Shown: positions 1 through 6,570 of the stretch, piece by piece | Numbering within the stretch: the stretch's first letter is position 1 | Layout: every line of letters begins with the position of its first letter | NCBI GenBank assembly: GCA_023145575.1 | Contig: JAGLDN010000311.1 | Location: 1-6,948 of the forward strand | Length of the DNA: 6,948 bases | Origin: Psychromonas sp. | Lineage (GTDB): Bacteria > Pseudomonadota > Gammaproteobacteria > Enterobacterales > Psychromonadaceae | Direction of reading: 5' to 3' | The notes under the pieces: model-generated | What the model saw: the letters and a program-made list of their open reading frames with translations, nothing else | Databases searched by the model: none | Told to the model about the DNA's origin: nothing | Made by a program: the position numbers and the translations under genes

Positions 1-115
1 TAATTAATTTAAGAGGCTATCAAACCTTGCAAAATTATTAAACCACTATAGTTCGATGGCTTGCACCTGAAGAGTAATACTAAACAAGGGCTGGGATCTA
101 TTGTTCTCAGCTTTG

Positions 116-357
116 GATTTGTATATGTAGCCATGTAACGGAAAATGAGACATCAGGCACGAACTCGATGATCAGAATAAGGCGCAACATATCGGAAGAA
201 GTTTGGTTTAAATGCTATTGTAGTAGTGAAGCAAGTGTCATTGATGATGCCAAATAAAGAACACAAGAAATATAACTACAAGCAAAGAGGGCTCGATATT
301 ATAAAATTAGATCAGATAGTTAATGTGATTGGTATAACTTGTACCGAAGCATTTTGA
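116..357 (+). pseudogene. IS3-family transposase OrfB, decayed internal fragment
   Basis: This is a remnant of the integrase-like OrfB subunit of an IS3-family element. One frame, starting near 139, reads RKMRHQARTR, then stops at 169-171 and 178-180, then stays open to the stop at 355-357. The open part contains KKFGLNAI, MMPNKEHKKYNY, RGLDIIKLDQ and ITC. These match, in order, the family pattern GSRKM..L.R, LMRKMGLNAIY, P(N/D).EHK.YPYLLRGL and I.(R/K)P(D/N)QVW..DITYI, which leads into the catalytic core. The first catalytic Asp of the DITYI motif is gone and the fragment ends there, with nothing recognisable of the DDE domain downstream. No start codon, OrfA or terminal repeats are visible. 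The assignment rests on motif order from memory of the family, not on a database search. Nothing recognisable was found in 1-115 or 358-486. Confidence 0.72.
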
Positions 358-486
358 AAATATATCACACCCTGTTTGAATGTATACTTTATATCCATAG
401 TATATTTCCAATAATAAAAATGTACCTTTATGTATGGTATAAAACATTCGTCTAACTAATTTCCTAGTGAATTTGGTCCTTATTAT

Positions 487-1251
487 TTACCTCAGTGAAA
501 ACGTGATTAAAGCATCACAAAAATTATCTGGCTCTGTTATAAAAGGGATGTGTGATGAACGATCGAAGATCAACTGTTGTGAATGTGGCAGTAATTGTTT
601 CATTGCTTCGCTGATTTGAGCGGGCACTAAATTATCAAAGCGTCCAAAAATAGATAAGCAAGGTTGACTAATTGCTGAAAATTCAAGGCGTAAATCTGCC
701 TTATTCAAAAGTAATAATCCCGCAATTAAAGCATTTTTTGTTGCTACGTTCTTATTGAAAACTTGTTTTTTTATAAATAAAACATCTTTTTTCGCAGAGC
801 AACTCCCCAAGGCCTGTAGGTTTATAAAGCGTGTCAGTGTTTTGATTGTATTTTGTTCTATTTCTATTGTGAAGCGATCAAAAACATGATTTTTTATACC
901 GTGCCAGTCATGATCGTGGATAAATTTAATCGGGCTACATACCTGTATTAATTTAATCACTTTTTCAGGATGTAAATAGGCGGCATGTGTTGCCAGTAAC
1001 CCCCCTAATGACCAACCACACCAAATAGCTTGATTAGGCACAACCTTTAAAATTGTAGCTACCAGAGCATCGAAAGTATAAGGCGTAATCATCTTACTTT
1101 TACCAAAGCCAGGTAAATCGATAAGGTGTAATCGAAAATGTTGACTCAAGCGTTTAATAATAGGATGCCAAATAGTGAGGTTAACCCCCCAACCGTGGAT
1201 TAAAATAAGATCTTCTCCTTGACCCACACGCTCACAATGAACAATACTCAT
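487..1251 (-). CDS. bioH: Pimeloyl-[acyl-carrier protein] methyl ester esterase BioH
   Basis: BioH hydrolyses the methyl ester of pimeloyl-ACP. This ends the BioC-BioH route that makes the pimelate moiety of biotin, and it acts in the cytoplasm. The 254-residue product is an alpha/beta hydrolase close to the 256 residues of the E. coli enzyme. Visible landmarks are the oxyanion-side motif LIHGWG (residues 17-22), the nucleophile elbow GWSLGG with Ser81, the acid in GRFDNLVP (Asp206) and the base in RSSHIPF (His234). These match Ser82, Asp207 and His235 of E. coli. The start at 1251 gives the expected N-terminus, although the upstream bases show no strong Shine-Dalgarno sequence. The gene is divergent from the comF-family gene, with 27 bp between start codons, an arrangement also seen in enteric bacteria (bioH-gntX). 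Any promoter for one must therefore overlap the start of the other. No other biotin gene and no clear terminator are visible. Confidence 0.95.
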   Translation of the reverse strand: MSIVHCERVGQGEDLILIHGWGVNLTIWHPIIKRLSQHFRLHLIDLPGFGKSKMITPYTFDALVATILKVVPNQAIWCGWSLGGLLATHAAYLHPEKVIKLIQVCSPIKFIHDHDWHGIKNHVFDRFTIEIEQNTIKTLTRFINLQALGSCSAKKDVLFIKKQVFNKNVATKNALIAGLLLLNKADLRLEFSAISQPCLSIFGRFDNLVPAQISEAMKQLLPHSQQLIFDRSSHIPFITEPDNFCDALITFSLR

Positions 1252-1278
1252 AAAAGTTTAATTTTTAATGGTGTACGT

Positions 1279-2055
1279 ATGTTCAAGTTTATCAAGCAAC
1301 AATCATTAAGGCTAGTAGAGTATTTATTACCTGCTCAATGTTTACTTTGTGGTTTGAAAAATTTGACCTGTGATGAAATAAAAGAATTTCATACACACAA
1401 TAGCATTGATACTGGGCTGATTTGTGAAATGTGTTCCACTTTCATGATAAATAAAAGAGCTTGCTGCCAACATTGTTCGCTGTCATTGCCCAAATCACAA
1501 GTATTTTGCGGATACTGCCTTAAACAGCCCCATCATTTTTCAAGCATTCATGCGATTGGTGACTATGTATCACCTTTGTCATCGTTAATTAAGAAATTTA
1601 AATACAGTAAAAGCCTCTTAGAAGGTGAACTGTTGGGGATTTTGCTGGTAAGATCAATCCTATTTAATTTTTCTGACAATAAAATAGGCGCAGTCGACTA
1701 CCTTTTACCCGTACCATTACATCTTGATAAATTACGAAAACGTGGATTCAATCAGGCGGAGCTCATTGCACAAGTAGTATCAAAAGCATTAAGGATCCCC
1801 ATTTTATATAACACGGCGATCCGCAATAAAAATACAGTAGCACAAGAAGGATTGTCTTTATATCAGCGAAAGAAAAACTTAAATGGGGCATTTTTTATTA
1901 AAAATAATCAAGCGTTAAAAAACAAGCATATTGTCATTATTGATGATGTCGTGACAACAGGTGCAACGGTGAATAGTTTATGCAAAGCACTGATTGAAAA
2001 AAACGTAAAACAGCTTGATATTTGGTGTATTTCCCGCACAGCATTAAAAATCTAA
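1279..2055 (+). CDS. ComF/GntX-family phosphoribosyltransferase-domain protein
   Basis: The product is a ComF-family protein (ComFC in Bacillus, GntX/YhgH in E. coli): an N-terminal zinc-binding cysteine cluster followed by a type I PRTase-like domain. In Gram-positive and some Gram-negative bacteria the family takes part in DNA uptake; its exact role here is not known. From Met at 1279 the protein has 258 residues. Cysteine pairs appear as CLLC (21-24), CEMC (49-52), CCQHC (62-66) and CGYC (77-80). The PRTase part carries LPVPLH, the RKRGFNQAELIAQ segment and the phosphoribosyl-binding loop IVIIDDVVTTGAT (about 218-230). The 24 residues between the first two cysteine pairs seem longer than in E. 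coli GntX, which has 227 residues. The frame is open upstream to ATGs at 1237 and 1219, but those would overlap bioH and add residues not expected in the family, so 1279 is preferred; no candidate has a good Shine-Dalgarno sequence. No clear terminator follows. Confidence 0.92.
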   Translation: MFKFIKQQSLRLVEYLLPAQCLLCGLKNLTCDEIKEFHTHNSIDTGLICEMCSTFMINKRACCQHCSLSLPKSQVFCGYCLKQPHHFSSIHAIGDYVSPLSSLIKKFKYSKSLLEGELLGILLVRSILFNFSDNKIGAVDYLLPVPLHLDKLRKRGFNQAELIAQVVSKALRIPILYNTAIRNKNTVAQEGLSLYQRKKNLNGAFFIKNNQALKNKHIVIIDDVVTTGATVNSLCKALIEKNVKQLDIWCISRTALKI

Positions 2056-2551
2056 ACACCTTTTAAACCAATTACAATAAAAAGTTTTTCTATTTCACTG
2101 CTTAAAATAACTTACGTTTGTTTTGTAAATTTTTCTAATGGGTCCGCCATTTGCATCAACTTATGCTTTGAATTAAGCCAGTTTTCTTGTGTGAAATTTA
2201 GATCGCATACTCAATCTAATTGATAGTCATAGGTTAGACATTAATCGATAACTGGATTTAGGTTGCATTGTAATCGCCTTTTATCCTTATCTCTTTTCAA
2301 ATCTGCTCTTTGGGCGTATGTTGATAAAAATGAGCCTGTTTTCCCCTATTTTATTCTGTGTAGAGCTTGTCTCTTTGGGTTATCGACGCAATTTTTGATA
2401 AAACCAGTCTCATGTATTCTTTCTGGGCATAAATATTGATAGTTTGATGACTGGTTGTCGTTGTATCCTACAGCCTACCTTTCTTTTTAATAATAACGTT
2501 GATACACTAGAATATACCAACCTTCCATTATCGGTGCAGTTCAGGTGTGAT
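2056..2551. other. Non-coding stretch downstream of the comF-family gene
   Basis: I see no gene here on either strand. Stops are frequent in all frames, except for a 69-codon minus-strand frame (2410-2619) without homology or a ribosome binding site. Weak signals: an 8-bp inverted repeat, AACCAGTC at 2402-2409 with GACTGGTT near 2445, and three loosely similar segments that each begin with a TTTGGG- or CTGGG-like run (about 2308, 2374 and 2424). These could be decayed repeat or insertion DNA, but I cannot assign them. Confidence 0.5.
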
Positions 2552-2612
2552 GGGTATATATCCATGTGACGTAAAAGTGACACATAAGGCACGAACTCGA
2601 TAATCAGAAGAA
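2552..2612 (+). pseudogene. Second fragment of the same IS3-type OrfB region (direct repeat of 119-180)
   Basis: This segment aligns with 119-180 in the same orientation. From CCATGT to ATCAGAA it is 48 bases against 47, and the core GGCACGAACTCGAT-ATCAGAA is identical at 21 of 22 positions. Translated, it shows the same remnant of the RKM(R)H.ARTR segment, with a one-base insertion relative to the first copy and a stop after the ARTR residues. Unlike the first copy, it does not continue into the GLNAI or EHKKY motifs. It is best read as a leftover of another copy of the same IS3-family element. Its homology to the first copy is seen directly; the IS3 label is inherited from that copy. Confidence 0.6.
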
Positions 2613-2635
2613 TGCCCAATATTTCATTTATTAAC

Positions 2636-2658
2636 GATTAGCTTCGCTAATCATTTTT
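2636..2658 (+). terminator. Small hairpin followed by a short T run (possible terminator)
   Basis: GATTAGC (2636-2642) and GCTAATC (2646-2652) form a perfect 7-bp stem with a TTC loop, followed by ATTTTT. The shape resembles a weak Rho-independent terminator, but no intact gene ends just before it: the comF-family stop is about 580 bp upstream. It could instead be a short repeat-type hairpin belonging to the nearby IS debris. Confidence 0.3.
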
Positions 2659-2710
2659 CGCTTGAATTAACGACAAACTGTTAGTTCAATGGTTACATTT
2701 TTAGCGAAAC

Positions 2711-2730
2711 TATTATTCATTATCATTATG
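2711..2730. promoter_or_regulatory. Fur-box-like sequence upstream of the nagB promoter
   Basis: On the minus strand the sequence CATAATGATAATGAATAAT matches the 19-bp Fur consensus (GATAATGATAATCATTATC) at about 14 of 19 positions, including an unbroken run of 11. It lies about 20 bp upstream of the predicted -35 element. Iron control of nagB is not something I know as established. In AT-rich DNA such matches also arise by chance, so this is a candidate only. Confidence 0.3.
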
Positions 2731-2748
2731 CTGTTCAAAAAATTAATC

Positions 2749-2776
2749 TTGAAAGATAAGCTCGGGCTTGTATAAT
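2749..2776 (+). promoter_or_regulatory. Predicted sigma70-type promoter for nagB
   Basis: TTGAAA (2749-2754) and a perfect TATAAT (2771-2776) are separated by 16 bp. This is the best promoter match seen in the gap before nagB. Transcription would start near 2783 and leave a leader of about 170 nt. A weaker alternative nearer the gene is TTGTTG, 18 bp, CATAAT, ending near 2922. I could not identify a NagC or CRP operator with confidence. The leader holds an imperfect hairpin (AGATG..GCAG with CTGC ATCT, about 2836-2870). Confidence 0.5.
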
Positions 2777-2942
2777 AAATATCCCATCTTTTTCTAAACG
2801 AGAGGAGGATCTCACTTTATCCCTAACATTTAACAGATGTTACGCAGTCCCTAAATAAAATGCTGCATCTAGCAAGCTATAAAAATTGTATATTGTTGCT
2901 TTTTAAGTATGCGGTTCATAATATCCGTTAACTAAACTAATG

Positions 2943-2948
2943 TAGGAG
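2943..2948 (+). promoter_or_regulatory. Ribosome binding site of nagB
   Basis: TAGGAG lies five bases before the ATG at 2954. It is the clearest Shine-Dalgarno sequence in the window, and it fixes the nagB start together with the N-terminal residues MRVIPL, which are typical of the family. Confidence 0.8.
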
Positions 2949-2953
2949 AAAAT

Positions 2954-3754
2954 ATGCGTGTCATTCCATTAAAGCAAGCAAAAAGTGTTGGCGTGTGGGC
3001 CGCTCGTTACATCGTCACTAAAATAAATGAGTTTGCTCCAACAGCTCTGCGTCCATTTGTATTAGGTCTCCCAACTGGCGGTACACCACTGGCAACATAC
3101 AGAGAATTAATTGCCTTATATAAAGCTGGTGAAGTTAGTTTTAAACATGTGGTTACCTTCAACATGGATGAATATGTTGGTATCGATCCATCTCATCCGC
3201 AGAGTTACCATAGTTTTATGCATAACAACTTTTTTAGCCACATTGACATTCAATTAAACAATATTAACTTATTAAATAGTTTGGCAACTGATTTAATTGC
3301 TGAGTGCCAGCGTTACGAAGATAAGATCATAAGTTATGGTAAAATTGATTTATTCATGGGCGGGATTGGGGAAGATGGACACATCGCGTTTAATGAGCCT
3401 GGCTCATCACTTGCATCTCGTACACGGATTAAAACATTGACCCCGCATACGCGCTTTGCGAATTCACGCTTCTTTAATGACGATATTAATCAAGTACCAA
3501 AGCTTTCTTTAACTATTGGTGTAGGTACTTTACTCGATGCAAAGGAAATATTAATTTTAGTGACAGGCCATAATAAGGCGCTTGCTGTACAAGCGGCTAT
3601 TGAGGGCTGCGTGAACCACCTCTGGACTGTTTCAGCGCTACAACTTCATCCTAAGGCAATGATTGTTTGTGATGAAGGTGCCACAATGGAGTTAAAAGTA
3701 AAAACACTAAAATATTTTACTGATCTTGAAAATGAAAACATCATTCAGCTTTAG
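2954..3754 (+). CDS. nagB: Glucosamine-6-phosphate deaminase NagB
   Basis: NagB converts glucosamine 6-phosphate to fructose 6-phosphate and ammonia, the last step that brings N-acetylglucosamine and chitin-derived amino sugar into glycolysis in the cytoplasm. At 266 residues it has the same length as the E. coli enzyme. It shows the sugar-phosphate loop GLPTGGTP (38-45), the general base Asp72 in NMDEYVG, and Asp141, His143 and Glu148 within GGIGEDGHIAFNEPG. Residues of the GlcNAc6P allosteric site of the E. coli hexamer are also present: Ser151, Arg158, Lys160, Thr161 and Tyr254. This suggests the enzyme is activated by GlcNAc6P. No nagA, nagC or nagE lies next to it, so nagB is a single-gene unit here, as in vibrios where nagB is apart from nagA-nagC. 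A good promoter and ribosome binding site precede it. All key residues are intact, so there is no sign of decay. Confidence 0.98.
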   Translation: MRVIPLKQAKSVGVWAARYIVTKINEFAPTALRPFVLGLPTGGTPLATYRELIALYKAGEVSFKHVVTFNMDEYVGIDPSHPQSYHSFMHNNFFSHIDIQLNNINLLNSLATDLIAECQRYEDKIISYGKIDLFMGGIGEDGHIAFNEPGSSLASRTRIKTLTPHTRFANSRFFNDDINQVPKLSLTIGVGTLLDAKEILILVTGHNKALAVQAAIEGCVNHLWTVSALQLHPKAMIVCDEGATMELKVKTLKYFTDLENENIIQL

Positions 3755-3866
3755 TTAATCTAGTGTCTGGCGAGTTATTAAAATGCACAATGTCTCTTGC
3801 CCACAAAGCTTGCTAACTTGTATTAATTTGTTTCGTTATAAAATCTCGACCTAACGCGGCTAGTTA

Positions 3867-3922
3867 AGCATTAAAATCATTCTTTTATGCTGGCTTAGAT
3901 GATTAACCAGTCTAATCATCTA
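3867..3922. terminator. Two adjacent hairpins downstream of nagB
   Basis: The first hairpin pairs AGCATTAAAA (3867-3876) with TTTTATGCT (3883-3891), with one bulged T. The second pairs TAGATGATTA (3896-3905) with TAATCATCTA (3913-3922), a perfect 10-bp stem with a 7-nt loop. They begin 113 bp after the nagB stop and could end its transcript. There is no clear T run directly after either, so they may equally be repeat debris. Confidence 0.35.
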
Positions 3923-4826
3923 ATGGCAATTTTAGGCTTCATATCTTGGCACAATTTTCCTTTAAGAAGCTGCATTTCTAAGTGGCATGGGCATAAACTT
4001 GATGCTATTGCTTAGTTCTGTGCCGTTTAAAAGCATATGAAATTGTATTAGGATTTCAATTTTGAATTTCTTCTTTAATTTAAATGATGGGCTGTGATGT
4101 CATTGATAAGAAAACCTTTGGTCGTTCATTCTCAGCAAAAGATAGTAAAAATGCGGTTATACAGTGAGCGTTTGGAGTTGTCGGTATCAATGAGTGTTAG
4201 GTTAAATCGTCGTAGATGCTAAAATAGATGAAATTATAGCCATCCATTGATTTACAGATTGAAAGCTGTGTCATTATATTTGATGTAATAGACTGCAAAG
4301 ATTAAATTACAAAGCAAATTATGCTATAAAAAGCTGACTATATTCTTTTTTTCAAAGGGAACCACTCCTCATGTAGGGTAATTTATCGGCGCGGTAGCAT
4401 AAAACTTGGCGAGGGAGTTTATCATATAAAATTTGTTCATTGTACACTCAATAGATACAGGCGTGGGGGAATTAACATGCGAACATGCAAGCATGTTTTA
4501 ATCCACAAATGTTGGTTAGGTAAAAATTACAGTATGAGTTGATCAATACATTGCTAACAAATGTTGCCATAACCAAAAAAGTATGCGATTATATGTCAGC
4601 TCGCTGTCTATGGAGAGGGTACCTCAACAATGATTTTATAGTTATGATACTTCAAGATGAAAAGTTAGTAAGGCGAGTAAGTCAAATTTAAATAAAGATT
4701 TTAATTCTTAACTCATGCTCTAGTTCGCCCTTTTATCATGACGCAGATTAGTGAAAGTTAGATTGTCCTGTGAGTCTTTATCTTAAAAGACAGATCTGCG
4801 TACAAAATTCGACATGAGAATAACTA
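3923..4826. other. Gene-free stretch of about 900 bp with scattered inverted repeats
   Basis: No convincing gene is present on either strand. Three things can be seen. At 4096-4164 a short frame (IDKKTFGRSFSAKDSK) and the overlapping frame LVVHSQQK both faintly resemble IS3-family OrfB segments, too weakly to call. At 4482-4497 there is a palindrome, AACATGC AA GCATGTT, preceded by another AACATGC at 4474. At 4741-4801 there is a nested inverted repeat. The stretch looks like long-decayed DNA. Confidence 0.5.
4741..4801. repeat. Nested inverted repeat
   Basis: The outer arms ACGCAGAT (4741-4748) and ATCTGCGT (4794-4801) enclose an inner hairpin of GTCTTT (4774-4779) and AAAGAC (4786-4791). 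The structure sits about 25 bp before the first copy of the intergenic repeat. No T run follows. Its role is unknown. Confidence 0.35.
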
Positions 4827-4970
4827 TTAATTCCAATTGTATTAAGTATGTAATCTAAATCCTATGCGGGAAAACAGCTTGATTCAAGGTGTATGTTGGC
4901 ATAAATGGCTGTTGCATTTCTGAAGCTTACAATGCGGCAGTCAGTTATTTTAATCAATAAAATAGAAAAG
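4827..4970 (+). repeat. Degenerate intergenic repeat, copy A
   Basis: This copy aligns over 124 bp (4827-4950) with 5444-5565 in the same orientation, at roughly two thirds identity. The first 34 bp match at 27 positions, and shared blocks include ATCTAAAT, ATTCAAGG, AGCTGTT, CTTACA and AGTTATTT. Its tail holds TAAAATAGAAAAG (4958-4970), which recurs exactly at 6606-6618. No reading frame is kept between the copies, so it is non-coding and resembles a decayed miniature mobile or intergenic repeat. It ends about 80 bp before the small membrane protein gene. Confidence 0.65.
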
Positions 4971-5050
4971 TTATTTATTGAAATTTGTATTACTTGGTTC
5001 AAAATTTGTTCCATTTTAAATTAATTATGATCTTCAATCTAGGCGTCCTA

Positions 5051-5380
5051 ATGAAAAAATCAATGAAAGCGGTATTGTTATCTGTGTTTGTATATCCAGG
5101 AATGGGCCATTTTGTCCTTAAGAAATATGTAATGAGTGCTGTGTTGTTCACGGCTTTTACTATTCCTTTATGTATTATTGTCAGTGTTATCTTCCAAAAA
5201 ACTGAGAAAATTGTAGCACAAATTCAAAATGGAGAAATTCCACTAAATATTTCAACAATTTCTTCTTCATTATCGAGTAGCTCTTTAATGGGTGAATTAA
5301 ATATAATGACGAATGTATTGTTGATCGTGTGGATCATTGGAATAATAGATTCATATAGGGTTGGACGTTCAGAAGTATAA
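5051..5380 (+). CDS. Small two-helix membrane protein of unknown function
   Basis: The 109-residue product begins MKKSMKAVLLS and has the segment VYPGMGHFVLKKY (14-26), followed by two hydrophobic stretches that are probably transmembrane: about residues 28-48 and 86-99. A polar loop between them (about 49-85) is rich in Ser and carries NGEIPLNIS. The protein ends in IIDSYRVGRSEV. The layout of a PG.GHF.L motif near the N-terminus and a conserved-looking DSYR.G end resembles small hypothetical inner-membrane proteins that I recall from vibrios and related marine bacteria, but I know no function for them. The frame is open back to an ATG at 4985; the start at 5051 is preferred because it gives MKKS and has a weak AGG seven bases upstream. 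There is no operon partner, and copies A and B of the repeat flank the gene. Confidence 0.7.
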   Translation: MKKSMKAVLLSVFVYPGMGHFVLKKYVMSAVLFTAFTIPLCIIVSVIFQKTEKIVAQIQNGEIPLNISTISSSLSSSSLMGELNIMTNVLLIVWIIGIIDSYRVGRSEV

Positions 5381-5443
5381 TATAATATTTCTGCTAGGTG
5401 ATATTCCTATATTACAATGGTGTAATATTTGATGCCAATAGAA

Positions 5444-5581
5444 TTAATACCCATTACATTAACTATGCCATCTAAATTTTACGTATAAAAAAACTTAATT
5501 CAAGGGGTAAGTTTATGTAACTAGCTGTTTCTTTACGAAACTTACATCGTGGGAGTTAGTTATTTACGGTGAGATTACGAA
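5444..5581 (+). repeat. Degenerate intergenic repeat, copy B
   Basis: This is the second copy of the repeat at 4827, in the same orientation, covering 5444-5565 with a two-base length difference. It continues to GAGATTACGAA (5571-5581), which recurs in inverted orientation at 6571-6581. It starts 63 bp after the stop of the small membrane protein gene, so that gene sits between direct copies. Confidence 0.65.
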
Positions 5582-5668
5582 GAAAACCAGCCTGATAAAC
5601 CTTTGATATTTCTAAACTCTAAAATATTTCAATGGTTGTAATTTTTTTTATTATTTTTGCTAAGTTTA

Positions 5669-5692
5669 TTTGAATTTCCCTGGAATTTCAAA
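5669..5692. repeat. 24-bp near-perfect palindrome
   Basis: TTTGAATTTCC (5669-5679) pairs with GGAATTTCAAA (5682-5692) at 10 of 11 positions around a two-base centre. The shape resembles an operator, but no gene starts nearby. The 65-codon frame over it (5670-5867) is not a credible gene. Nothing else was recognised between 5582 and 5832. Confidence 0.4.
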
Positions 5693-5832
5693 TTCAGTAA
5701 ATCATTGCAAAAAATTACATATTCAAAATGTAGCGACAATTAAGTTTTTTCTAGGCTCTTTTGAAATATTGTTTTTTTACTCACTTTTTTTAACGAGTTC
5801 AGAATGCTTTCACGGTAAATATAACATCGATT

Positions 5833-6434
5833 TTATTTGTGCTGCTTTCTTTTTACTCCTGTTTTAAACGTTTTAGTGCTTTTTAGGAGGTTTAAAGCAA
5901 CATGACGCCCGCTTGCAAGGTTCTCAGCTGCATTTGCTCGTCTAATTCTGCACTGATCCTCTCCCATTACAACATCAAGCTTCCAACGCAGGCCATTTCA
6001 ATAGAGCAATGATATCTTGCTGCATTTAAAAACTGTTCACTTGTTAGTTCTGATGAACTGATATAATAGTTGCTTGAACAGGTGGTTTCTTTTCTTTTTA
6101 CTTTCTAAATGAAAGCGTATACCTAATCCTTTTTAATCCTGGCTACTCAAAAGCTAGGTCTTCGATTTCGGTGGTATTTAATGAGATTAAGCCATGGCGA
6201 TCTTCTATCCTTCCATGTTTTTTTATCGTGTGTTGGAATTGCTTTTTTAAAAAGGCAGGTATTTACGAAGCCAAACGAGTTTATCTAATCCAAAATCTTT
6301 AATTTCCGCCCATGTGTTCGCACCAGAAATAACAGCTGAGATAATTAAAAAAAGAATATCCAAGAGTTTATGCTTTATTTTCTCTTGTTGTCAGAGATCA
6401 GAAACAAGCGATTGAGTAGTAATTTATTGATCAT
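5833..6434 (-). pseudogene. ISAs1-family transposase pseudogene with internal deletion
   Basis: Read on the minus strand from an ATG at 6434, several frames together rebuild both ends of an ISAs1-family (H-repeat-associated) DDE transposase. The N-terminal part gives LFLISDNKR, then HKLLDILFLIISAVISGA, TWAEIKDFGLDKLVWLRKYL and, after a frameshift, IPTHD (6225-6239). Next to it, HGRIEDR (about 6197-6217) follows directly. In an intact protein about two hundred residues, including the catalytic core, lie between IPTHD and HGRIE, so the middle has been deleted. The WPGL motif has its Trp codon changed to TAG (6143-6145). After more frameshifts the C-terminus reads LRWKLDVVMGEDQCRIRR, ANAAENLASGRHVALNLLK and TFKTGVKRKQHK, with a stop at 5833-5835. 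It cannot encode an active transposase. Terminal inverted repeats were not identified. Confidence 0.88.
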
Positions 6435-6570
6435 GATGAACTTCTTATTTGTTATAAAAGAAGTATATGATCATAGGTAAAGTCGATCTGCAACTCGATC
6501 CTTTTTTAAACAAAGACCGTGAGAGCTGCGTCACGCATTAGGCGTCTAAATGTTCGATAAATGGACTATT
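6435..6570. other. Decayed stretch between the ISAs1 remnant and repeat fragments
   Basis: This holds an imperfect inverted repeat, TGATCAT...CTTCTT with AAGAAG...ATGATCAT (about 6428-6474), just outside the transposase start. It might belong to the lost IS end, but I cannot show that. No gene is seen. Confidence 0.3.

Noticed and set aside
1219..1278. Upstream starts (1219, 1237) for the comF-family gene
   Set aside because: They would overlap the start of bioH, have no ribosome binding site and add residues not expected before the LLPAQC segment.
2300..2460. Three loosely similar TTTGGG/CTGGG-led segments, considered as a tandem repeat or CRISPR-like array
   Set aside because: Spacing and sequence are too irregular; no constant repeat with variable spacers is present in the window.
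2410..2619. 69-codon frame on the minus strand
   Set aside because: It runs across the IS3-type repeat in antisense, has no ribosome binding site and no recognisable domain; the better explanation is the + strand fossil.
2860..2931. 23-codon frame in the nagB leader, considered as an upstream ORF
   Set aside because: No Shine-Dalgarno sequence and no attenuator-like codon pattern.
4474..4497. AACATGC direct and inverted repeats, considered as a regulator site or replication-type iteron
   Set aside because: Only two direct copies and one inverted copy, with no gene or AT-rich unwinding region organised around them.
4985..5050. Upstream start for the small membrane protein
   Set aside because: The added 22 residues look like translated AT-rich leader, and the 5051 start gives a normal MKKS N-terminus.
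5670..5867. 65-codon hydrophobic frame on the + strand
   Set aside because: It overlaps the C-terminal end of the ISAs1 fossil in antisense and the palindrome. Its hydrophobic look comes from T-rich DNA, and there is no ribosome binding site.
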